A stretch of DNA of 64,000 bases. Origin: Cellvibrio sp. KY-YJ-3 (GTDB taxonomy: Bacteria; Pseudomonadota; Gammaproteobacteria; Pseudomonadales; Cellvibrionaceae). Numbering within the stretch: position 1 is the stretch's first letter; the number at the start of each line of letters is the position of its first letter. The translations under genes were made by a program, and so were the position numbers. The DNA lies in the NCBI RefSeq assembly GCF_008806955.1, contig NZ_CP031727.1, positions 2,060,001 through 2,124,000 on the forward strand, written 5' to 3'. Under the pieces are notes generated by a model. That model was given only the letters and a program-made list of their open reading frames with translations, was not told the origin of the DNA and ran no database searches. Shown one piece after another: positions 1 to 7,520 of this stretch.

Positions 1-684
1 AGTCTTTTTGCCCGCTGAGCCGAAGCGTTTGATATCGGACACAATGTTTTGCCAATCAGAATGACCAAATGGTGTGTAGTTGATCATGATGTCTTCTTTG
101 GCAACGCCTTTGGACATCAAATACGCTTCAAGAATTTTGTTGGTGGTACGTGGGTAAACATAGTCAGTACCCGCCAGTACCCAGCGTTTTACTTCCATGT
201 CATTCATTAAATAATCAACTGCGGGAATAGCTTGTTGGTTTGGTGCAGCACCGGTGTAGAAAACGTTACGTGAAGATTCTTCACCTTCATATTGCACGGG
301 ATAAAACAACACACCGTTCAATTCTTCAATAACTGGTAATACTGATTTGCGTGATACCGATGTCCAGCAACCGAAAATAGCGGCCACTTTATCTTTAGTT
401 AACAGCTCGCGGGTTTTTTCGGCAAACAGTGGCCAGTTGGATGCTGGGTCAACCACAACTGCCTCCAGCTGTTTACCGAGCAAACCACCTTTTTTGTTTT
501 GTTCTTCTATCAACATCAGCATGGTGTCTTTCAGTGTGGTTTCTGAAATGGCCATGGTGCCAGAGAGTGAGTGCAGTACGCCGACCTTAATCGTTTCGGC
601 AGCTGCTGCACTGAATGAGGCGATGGTTAAGCCGCAGGCGATACCGAGTGCCCCGACATGTTTTGCTATCTTCTTCAGCTTCAT
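1..684 (-). CDS. urtA: Urea ABC transporter substrate-binding protein UrtA (5' part only)
   Basis: Periplasmic binding protein that captures urea (or short amides) for an ABC importer. The gene runs off the left edge, so only the first 228 codons are seen. The start at 684 has a good ribosome site (AGGAGA) and opens with a Sec signal peptide ending near SAAAAE. The mature part begins with [17 protein letters not shown] and continues with [14 protein letters not shown] and [10 protein letters not shown], all typical of the UrtA/FmdD branch of the type I binding-protein family. It lies downstream of urea carboxylase and allophanate hydrolase on the same strand, which fits urea as the ligand. 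A gap of 216 bases separates it from the GntR gene, so it may have its own promoter. The rest of the transporter should lie left of the window. Confidence 0.93.
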   Translation of the reverse strand, partial: MKLKKIAKHVGALGIACGLTIASFSAAAAETIKVGVLHSLSGTMAISETTLKDTMLMLIEEQNKKGGLLGKQLEAVVVDPASNWPLFAEKTRELLTKDKVAAIFGCWTSVSRKSVLPVIEELNGVLFYPVQYEGEESSRNVFYTGAAPNQQAIPAVDYLMNDMEVKRWVLAGTDYVYPRTTNKILEAYLMSKGVAKEDIMINYTPFGHSDWQNIVSDIKRFGSAGKKT

Positions 685-900
685 GGGTCTATCTCCTAGA
701 TGGTTTTAATGACTCAGTGGTTTTTAACTATGCGCATTCATTGTTTCTTGAAAACTACCCAGTGAATGCAATTTTTCCGGTAACGCCTTATGCATAACGC
801 TTATATTGGGCGGCAAAATTTTCTTCCATGATCCGGTTCATGTGCTTCAGGCATCAACCGGTTGCTGCTCTAATGTGAAATAGGTATTGCTAACGAATAT

Positions 901-1623
901 TTATTCTGAATCCGCCGGATGTTGTTGCTGCGCTTCGTACAACATATGCAAGGTGATTTTTCTAACCTCGGCCTTGCTTGCTTCAATGTGTGTTTTTAAA
1001 TAGTTTTTTGCGTCTTCTGCGCGGCGTTCAATAATGGTGCGCAGAATTTTGGCGTGTTCGTCGTAAGTGGCTTCAATACGATTGCGCTGGGTGAAATCAA
1101 TGCGGCGAATAATGCGCAGCCGCTCGGTAATTTCATGGTGAATTCGTGCCATTTCCATATTGCCCGTGGCCTCAATCAATTGTTCGTGAAAGCGTTCATC
1201 CAAACCGCAAACGGTTGGGCCGTCTTTTAAGCGGTCTTCCGGTTTTACCAGCCAAATACGTTTTACATCTTCCAGATCGGGCGCGGTTTCCATTTCACAT
1301 AGTTTTTTGATGGCGGCTAACTCCAAAATAATGCGCACGTCGTAGAGCTGCTCAAATTTTTTGAAATCAAACGGGTTGACCTTCCAGCCACTGCGAAACG
1401 AAACATCCACATACCCTTCGCGCTGCAAACGTGCGAGTGCTTCGCGCACGGGGGTGCGACTGGCAGCAACACGTTCGGCAATTTCGTTTTCGCTGAAACG
1501 ATCGCCGGGAACCAAGCGAAAAGAAAAGATATCGTCTTTGATAATTTGATAAATCCGCTCCGTTAAATTGGTGCGCGGTTCATCGGTTTTCTTTTTGGTT
1601 TTGTCGGTTTTGATTAATTTCAT
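901..1623 (-). CDS. GntR-family regulator, FCD subfamily
   Basis: A 240-residue transcription factor, probably sensing a metabolite of urea/amide degradation. Residues about 15-80 form the winged helix (LTERIYQIIKDDIFS, then VAASRTPVREALARLQ, the classical GntR recognition helix). The remainder is an all-helical FCD ligand domain with DERFHEQLIEATGN. I chose the ATG at 1623; an in-frame extension upstream would overlap the urea carboxylase gene and be translated from a palindromic repeat. The gene is third in the order atzF-uca-gntR, 118 bases after uca. Its likely target is the palindrome at 7225-7244 in front of atzF. Local repression of the operon is inferred from position. Confidence 0.88.
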   Translation of the reverse strand: MKLIKTDKTKKKTDEPRTNLTERIYQIIKDDIFSFRLVPGDRFSENEIAERVAASRTPVREALARLQREGYVDVSFRSGWKVNPFDFKKFEQLYDVRIILELAAIKKLCEMETAPDLEDVKRIWLVKPEDRLKDGPTVCGLDERFHEQLIEATGNMEMARIHHEITERLRIIRRIDFTQRNRIEATYDEHAKILRTIIERRAEDAKNYLKTHIEASKAEVRKITLHMLYEAQQQHPADSE

Positions 1624-1631
1624 TTTTTCAC

Positions 1632-1729
1632 CGTAGGTTGGAACGAGCCGCGCAGGTAAGCGTAACGCCTTCCGACATATATATTGTTCTCGAAAATTGT
1701 CGGAAGGCGCTGCGCTCTTCCAACCTACG
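1632..1729. repeat. Nested palindromic repeat (CGTAGGTTGGAA type)
   Basis: Two perfect nested inverted repeats: outer arms CGTAGGTTGGAA (1632-1643) and TTCCAACCTACG (1718-1729), inner arms CGCCTTCCGACA (1666-1677) and TGTCGGAAGGCG (1698-1709). The element fills the space between the uca stop codon and the gntR start, so the uca-gntR transcript would carry a long hairpin. A short related copy lies at 44196-44220. It resembles small dispersed palindromic elements of gammaproteobacteria; there is no coding capacity. Confidence 0.85.
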
Positions 1730-1741
1730 TCCCTGCTTAAC

Positions 1742-4700
1742 TTAATCCGTCTCGAGCACCAACAACAAATCACCCGCATTTACTTGTTTTCCCGGCTCAC
1801 AATGAATTGCAGTGATTTTTGCGGCGCGATCGGCATACACCGAAAACTCCATTTTCATGGCTTCAACAATTAACAGCGGTTGGTCGACTTCTACCATTTG
1901 GCCGGGTTCAACTAACAGTTTCCAAATGTTGCCGCTAATGTCGGCGGTGACGGCATGCCCATCCACTTCAATTGGGCCAGTTGATACTTTTGCTTGCAGT
2001 GCCGCATCCACTTGTTTTTCTTCATCGGCTTGCCAGAGCGCAACTTCTTGGGTGAAGGCGGCTTGTTGTTTGGTTTTAAATTCAGCAATGCTGGCTGCAT
2101 TGTCTTGCAGGAATTGTTCGTGTTCTGCGAGGCTAAAATAATCTTCTTCAATTCGCAGGCTTAAACGGCCTTCGCGGAATGCTTCGCGTTGTGCCGTTAA
2201 TTCTTCTTCAGTCACTTCGTAATAGCGCACACGGTCAAAGAATTTCAGCAGCCATGGTTCGCCATCTTTAAAGATTGGATTTTTGAGAAATTTATTCCAG
2301 ATGGGCAGCGTACGACCAACCAGTTGGTAGCCTCCGGGAGAATCCATGCCGTAAATACACATATATACGCCGCCGATGCCGACAGTGCCTTCTGCAGTGT
2401 AAGTGCGCGCCGGATTGTATTTGGAAGTGAGCAGGCGGTGACGCGGATCAACCGGAACTGCACAGGGAGCGCCGAGATAAACATCGCCCAAACCTAGCAC
2501 CATGTAACTTGCATCAAACAACGTTTGTTTAACTTGTTCGATGGAATCCAGGCCATTAATGCGCCGCATAAATTCAGTATTGCTTGGCAACCAAGGGGCT
2601 GTGTCGCGCACGGATTGGCGATAGCGCGCTACTGCATCCAGCGTTGCCGAATCTTCAAAAGCCATCGGCATATACACGATACGACTGGGCACTTTAATAT
2701 CGCGCGCGTTACCGAGCGTTTCTTCAATCACCAGTAGCTTATCGATTAATTGCTGTTGGTGAATCACGCGGCTATCGTAATTAATTTGCAGCGAGCGCAC
2801 ACCGGGTGATAATTCGATCACGCCATTAATGGGCGATGCCTTTAATGCTTCCATCAACGCATACACACGCAGACGCAAACTTAATTCAAGAATGTTATCG
2901 CCGTATTCAAGCAGAATATATTTGTCGCCTGCTTGACGATAGCTCACCAGTGGGCGGCTGCCTTCGGGTGGTAATGCGGCGACTATACAATCGGAAATGG
3001 TGTTTTCCGGTTTCAGAATCGGTGCGAGCAAAACTTCTGGTTGTGCACTCAGGTTTTCAATGGCACGGTCGGTAGATAATTCCAGCGCGAGTGCAGCGTT
3101 GAAGCTCAAACGTTTAAAACGAATTTTATCGCCGGGTTTTACTTGGCCAACTTTCCACAACTCTGCTTTGACGATTGTTACCGGGCAAACAAATCCACCA
3201 AGGCTGGGGCCGTCTTTGGTGAGGATTACCGGCATGTCGCCAGTGAAGTTAATTGAGCCAACAGCATATTCAGTATCGTGAATATTGGATGGGTGCAGAC
3301 CGGCTTCACCGCCGTCGCTGCGTGTCCATGTAGGCTTGGGGCCATTCAAACGAATGCCTAAACGGTTGGAGTTGTAGTGAACTTCCCATGCGGTTGAAAA
3401 AAACATATCAATCGCATCTTCCGTGAAAAAATCGGGCGCGCCGTGTGGGCCGTAAAGCACACCAATTTCCCATTCATTTGGATAGCTTGGAATTAATTCA
3501 ACGGGTGCTGCGGCAGCTTCATAGGTTGGTGCGGGCGTAGTGCAAGCAGCAATCGCTGGATTACTAATTGGCAACATATCGGTCGCGCGCAGTGTACGAC
3601 CTGCGTGACCACCAAATTGGCCGAGCGCAAAGGTGGAGCGGCTACCTAAATAAACTGGCACATCAAAACCGTTGCGTACGGCGAGGTAACCACGGCAGCC
3701 TTGCTCGGCTTTGCCCACTTCCAGAATTTGTCCGGCTTTAATGGCAACCGGTTGCCAGAAAGGAATTAATTCGCCATCAATTTTTGCAGGCGATGTTGCG
3801 CCGGTGAGCGCAATAATTGCATCGCGATGGAATTTTAATTTCGGCCCGATGATAGTGTATTCGAGTGCAGCAGCGCTTTCGTGGTTGCCGACAATACGGT
3901 TGGCCAAACGAAATGCGTAATCATCCATTGGACCTGACGGCGGAACACCAATGCTCCACAAACCAACACGGCCGGGATAGTCTTGCACGCTGGTGTAAGT
4001 ACCAGGTTGCAAAACCTCGACAACGGGGGCTTGGTATTCAAAGCTGGCTAATTTATTGGTCGCCACATCGCCACTGGCAAAAAAATCGGTTGCGATAATT
4101 TGGCGCAAGTAATCCAAATTGGTGGCAATACCTGCGGCGCGAGTTTCATTAAGTGCGGTTTTCATTTTGCTGATCGCATCGGCGCGATCTTTACCGTACA
4201 CAATAATTTTGGCGATCATCGGATCGTAATAGGGCGATACTTCGGTGCCGGTTGAAACCCAGGTATCGATACGTGCCGATTCAGAAAACACCACATCCGT
4301 TAACACGCCGGGTGAGGGTTGGAAATCGCGCACCGGATCTTCTGCGTACAAGCGCACTTCAATAGCGGCGCCTTTCGGATTAATTTCGACATCCAGTTTT
4401 GGCGGAGTACCGGCAGCGGTGAGGATCATCCACTCAACCAAATCGACACCGGTACAAGCTTCAGTAATTGGGTGTTCAACTTGCAAGCGGGTGTTTACCT
4501 CCAAAAAGTAAAATGCATCGCGCGCGGCGTCGTAAATATATTCAATGGTGCCTGCAGAGCGATAGTTAACAGCTTCGCCCAAACTTTTGGATGCGGCCAA
4601 TAATTTATCGCGCGTGGCAGCAGGTAAATTGGGCGCAGGAGTTTCTTCAACCACTTTTTGGTTGCGGCGTTGCAATGAGCAATCGCGCTCGCCCAGTGCA

Positions 4701-5362
4701 AGTACATTGCCCTTACCATCACCAAAAATTTGCACTTCTACGTGACGTGCGTTATCCACGAAGCGTTCGAGGAATACACCGCTATCGCTGAAAAAGTTTT
4801 GCCCTAAACGTTTTACGCTTTCATAAGCGGCGATTAATTCAGCTTCGTTATTGCAGCGCGTTAAACCTATACCACCACCACCGGCGGTGCTTTTTAACAT
4901 CACCGGATAACCAAGTTGTGCAGCAGATGCAACCGCTTCGTCAATCGAGTCCAATAAGCCAGTTCCTGGTGTGAGCGGTACACCAGCTTTTTCAGCAATT
5001 TCACGCGAGGTGTGCTTTAAACCAAATTCGCGAATTTGTGCGGGAGTGGGGCCGCAAAATGCGATACCTTCGGCTTCGCACTGCTCACAAAATTTTGCGT
5101 TCTCAGAGAGAAAACCATAACCGGGAATAATCGCCTGGGCACCGGTTGCTTTAGCGGCAGCGAGAATTAAATCGGATTTCAAATAACTTTCTGCCGCCGT
5201 ATTACCACCAAGGCATATCGCTTTATCGCAGGCAGTGACGTGCGCGGAGTTGCGGTCTGCATCGGAATAAACAGCAACCGATTCGATGCCCATTTTTTTC
5301 AGCGTTTTGGCAATGCGTACCGCGATTTCTCCACGGTTAGCGATAAGTACGGTCTTCAACAT
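1742..5362 (-). CDS. uca: Urea carboxylase (biotin-dependent)
   Basis: Carboxylates urea to allophanate using ATP, bicarbonate and a covalently bound biotin; cytoplasmic. The 1206 residues are the normal full length. Residues 1-445 are the biotin carboxylase/ATP-grasp part (LIANRGEIAVRIAKTLK; glycine-rich GGGGIGL). Residues about 455-745 are the KipA-type half (PGRVGLWSIGVPPSGPMDD) and about 800-1010 the KipI-type half of the carboxyltransferase. The last 70 residues are the biotinyl domain with EAMKMEF, biotin lysine near residue 1170. The start at 5362 follows a GGAGAA site. The gene begins 28 bases after atzF, so the two are surely co-transcribed. The UAAP1/UAAP2 companion proteins often seen with this enzyme are not present in the visible part. 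Confidence 0.97.
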   Translation of the reverse strand: MLKTVLIANRGEIAVRIAKTLKKMGIESVAVYSDADRNSAHVTACDKAICLGGNTAAESYLKSDLILAAAKATGAQAIIPGYGFLSENAKFCEQCEAEGIAFCGPTPAQIREFGLKHTSREIAEKAGVPLTPGTGLLDSIDEAVASAAQLGYPVMLKSTAGGGGIGLTRCNNEAELIAAYESVKRLGQNFFSDSGVFLERFVDNARHVEVQIFGDGKGNVLALGERDCSLQRRNQKVVEETPAPNLPAATRDKLLAASKSLGEAVNYRSAGTIEYIYDAARDAFYFLEVNTRLQVEHPITEACTGVDLVEWMILTAAGTPPKLDVEINPKGAAIEVRLYAEDPVRDFQPSPGVLTDVVFSESARIDTWVSTGTEVSPYYDPMIAKIIVYGKDRADAISKMKTALNETRAAGIATNLDYLRQIIATDFFASGDVATNKLASFEYQAPVVEVLQPGTYTSVQDYPGRVGLWSIGVPPSGPMDDYAFRLANRIVGNHESAAALEYTIIGPKLKFHRDAIIALTGATSPAKIDGELIPFWQPVAIKAGQILEVGKAEQGCRGYLAVRNGFDVPVYLGSRSTFALGQFGGHAGRTLRATDMLPISNPAIAACTTPAPTYEAAAAPVELIPSYPNEWEIGVLYGPHGAPDFFTEDAIDMFFSTAWEVHYNSNRLGIRLNGPKPTWTRSDGGEAGLHPSNIHDTEYAVGSINFTGDMPVILTKDGPSLGGFVCPVTIVKAELWKVGQVKPGDKIRFKRLSFNAALALELSTDRAIENLSAQPEVLLAPILKPENTISDCIVAALPPEGSRPLVSYRQAGDKYILLEYGDNILELSLRLRVYALMEALKASPINGVIELSPGVRSLQINYDSRVIHQQQLIDKLLVIEETLGNARDIKVPSRIVYMPMAFEDSATLDAVARYRQSVRDTAPWLPSNTEFMRRINGLDSIEQVKQTLFDASYMVLGLGDVYLGAPCAVPVDPRHRLLTSKYNPARTYTAEGTVGIGGVYMCIYGMDSPGGYQLVGRTLPIWNKFLKNPIFKDGEPWLLKFFDRVRYYEVTEEELTAQREAFREGRLSLRIEEDYFSLAEHEQFLQDNAASIAEFKTKQQAAFTQEVALWQADEEKQVDAALQAKVSTGPIEVDGHAVTADISGNIWKLLVEPGQMVEVDQPLLIVEAMKMEFSVYADRAAKITAIHCEPGKQVNAGDLLLVLETD

Positions 5363-5390
5363 AATTCTTCTCCGGCGTTAATTCTGTTTT

Positions 5391-7196
5391 TTATTTCTGC
5401 AGCGACTTGATATAAGCCCGCCATCCACCCAAATGCGTAATATCCGTTGCGCCATTTACGGTGGCGCCTTCACAAATGAAACCTTTTACTTCACGGCCAT
5501 CGTGCAAACTCAATGTGCCTATACCGAGTGGTGCGGGAATCAGTGCAACAAAACTGCCGAAGTGCTGTAGCGGTACATCCCACAGCTCCACAATAATTTC
5601 TGCACCGGTTGATTCAGTGCGAATTAACCCGGGTTTAGGCGGTGTGGTATTGGGCAGCGCGAATAAACGGTAATTGCTGGCGCTATAAGTGCTCTCCACA
5701 AAAATCGCGTTGCGCTCTTGCAATTGCACATTGAGTGGCATGCCGGTGAGGTGGGCGCCCACAACGGCGAGGCGCACATAACCAGCAGGTGGATTGGTGT
5801 TTGTTTGTGGTGCAGGTGTTGGTTGTTGCGTCGCGCCGAGTTTTAAATTCACACTGCTGTGCCATTTTTTTCCGAAGGCAGCGAGGGCAGCGTCTTGCCA
5901 TGCAGGCGCAATTAAGGTGATGCCAAAGGGCAAGCCATCGGCGCGCAGCGTTGCAGGTAATGCGAGGGCAGAGCAGTCAGCGAGATTCACAAAATTGGTG
6001 TAGGTGCCGAGCTGGCTATTAACCGTAACTGGGTCAGCCGCTACCTCATTGAGTGTTGGGTGGCGTGGCGATGTTGGCACTAGCAGCGCATCCACACCGC
6101 TCATTAAGGTTTGGATTTCACGCGCAAGATCAGCACGTTGATATTCAGCGCGGTAAGCGTCGGTTGCAGAAAAATTCACCGCTTTTTCAATAATGCCACG
6201 CACCACATCATTCATATCGGCGGCGTGGTCTTGCATAAAATCCTTAATCGCGGCGTGACGCTCAGCAACCCAGGGGCCGCCATACAATAATTGCGCGAGG
6301 TTGAACATGGGTGTGAAATCGATGGTGATTAATTCCGCACCCAGCGCTGAAATATTTTCCAGTGTTTCCAGCCACGCCGCTTCGGCGTGCGTATCGCCAA
6401 ACCAATTGGGTGATGCGGGAATACCAAAACGCGGTTTGGCGGAAAAATAAATGGGTGTGCTGTGGTTAATGCGCGAATAACCATCGGTTGCGTCAAACCC
6501 TTCCATCACCTGGGCAACAGTTTCAGCATCGTCCACGGTGAGTGAAAAAATTGAAACGCAATCCAAGCTGCGACAAGCGGGCACAACACCGCTGGTACTG
6601 AAGCGACCTTTGGTGGGTTTTAAGCCCACAATATTGTTAAAACCCGCTGGCACACGGCCGGAGCCTGCGGTATCGGTTCCCAAACTAAAGGGCACTAAAC
6701 CGCGCGCAACAGTGGTGGCAGAGCCTGAGCTGGAACCGCCGGAGACATAATCTGCATTAAATGAATTAGGTACGGCGCCGTAAGGTGAGCGAGTGCCTAC
6801 CAAACCCGTCGCAAACTGATCCAGATTAGTTTTGCCCAGCACAATCGCCCCCGCTTGTTTCAAGCGCGCAACAGAGGTGGCATCGGCATCGGCGATATAA
6901 GTAAACGCCGGACAGGCTGCGGTGGTGGGCATGCCCGCAACATCAATATTGTCTTTAACCGCGAAGGGGATACCGTAGAGCGGGAGGCTGGTTGCATCAT
7001 CAATACTCGCCAGCACATTAAGTTGCGCCTCAATCTCTGCGACCGAAACAATGTAAATCCAAGCAGCGTCATCGGCTTTGAGTTGTGCACGAAGGTTCAG
7101 CAGCGCATCGCGCGCCTGCAAACCTTCGCTGCGATAGGCGTTGAGCCATTCAGTAATTGTCCAGCCAGTGGTCTCGTTATTTTGCAACAGCGTCAT
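5391..7196 (-). CDS. atzF: Allophanate hydrolase
   Basis: Hydrolyses allophanate, the product of urea carboxylase, to ammonium and carbon dioxide, completing ATP-dependent urea breakdown. The 601 residues comprise an amidase-signature domain (about 1-440) with the Ser-cisSer-Lys set visible as VKDNIDVAGMPTT (Lys), GGSSSGSA (cis-Ser) and GTDTAGSGRVPAG (nucleophilic Ser), followed by the C-terminal domain typical of AtzF (about 465-600). I chose ATG 7196 because AGGA lies 7 bases upstream; an in-frame TTG at 7214 has no such support. It is the first gene of the operon and has a strong palindrome just upstream at 7225-7244. Confidence 0.96.
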   Translation of the reverse strand: MTLLQNNETTGWTITEWLNAYRSEGLQARDALLNLRAQLKADDAAWIYIVSVAEIEAQLNVLASIDDATSLPLYGIPFAVKDNIDVAGMPTTAACPAFTYIADADATSVARLKQAGAIVLGKTNLDQFATGLVGTRSPYGAVPNSFNADYVSGGSSSGSATTVARGLVPFSLGTDTAGSGRVPAGFNNIVGLKPTKGRFSTSGVVPACRSLDCVSIFSLTVDDAETVAQVMEGFDATDGYSRINHSTPIYFSAKPRFGIPASPNWFGDTHAEAAWLETLENISALGAELITIDFTPMFNLAQLLYGGPWVAERHAAIKDFMQDHAADMNDVVRGIIEKAVNFSATDAYRAEYQRADLAREIQTLMSGVDALLVPTSPRHPTLNEVAADPVTVNSQLGTYTNFVNLADCSALALPATLRADGLPFGITLIAPAWQDAALAAFGKKWHSSVNLKLGATQQPTPAPQTNTNPPAGYVRLAVVGAHLTGMPLNVQLQERNAIFVESTYSASNYRLFALPNTTPPKPGLIRTESTGAEIIVELWDVPLQHFGSFVALIPAPLGIGTLSLHDGREVKGFICEGATVNGATDITHLGGWRAYIKSLQK

Positions 7197-7520
7197 TATG
7201 GTTCCTGCGTTCAAATCTGAAATACAATCTTGGATACAAGATTGCTTTTCAGTTGGTTTTGCAGAAACTGTGCCAGCCTAAAATTGGTGTCCTAAATTCA
7301 CTATTTAAAAATAATAAAAGTCTTTTTATTCAATTAGTTATGAATTTTATAAGGGGATGGAATGGGGCGCTTTGAGGCGGTTTTTACGAAGGGTTTTATG
7401 CGCTTAAGTTGTGCGTGGGATTGTTTGGAAGAGCTGGTGTGGTGCAAAAATATTGTCAGAAGGATCCTTCTGGTTCCTATAGAATCTACCCAGTTAAAAA
7501 CGATGATCAGAGGAGCGGTA
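7197..7520. other. Intergenic region between divergent atzF and lipoprotein genes
   Basis: About 320 bases without a gene. It holds the GntR-type palindrome near the atzF start, an AT-rich stretch around 7295-7350, and the leader of the lipoprotein gene. A reading frame open upstream of 7521 (from 7362) is probably leader, because the ribosome site and lipoprotein signal both point to 7521. Confidence 0.6.
7225..7244. promoter_or_regulatory. Putative GntR/FCD operator upstream of atzF
   Basis: Perfect 8-base arms CAATCTTG and CAAGATTG around a 4-base centre. Read on the minus strand the centre is CTTGTATCCAAG, close to the TTGTATACAA-type operators bound by FCD regulators. It sits 28-48 bases upstream of the atzF start, where it would overlap the promoter. 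The regulator encoded at 901-1623 is the obvious candidate; the pairing is inferred. Confidence 0.6.

Noticed and set aside
1624-1779. Longer start for the GntR regulator
   Set aside because: The extra 52 residues would be encoded by the palindromic repeat and the end of uca, and do not resemble GntR proteins; ATG 1623 gives a normal N-terminus.
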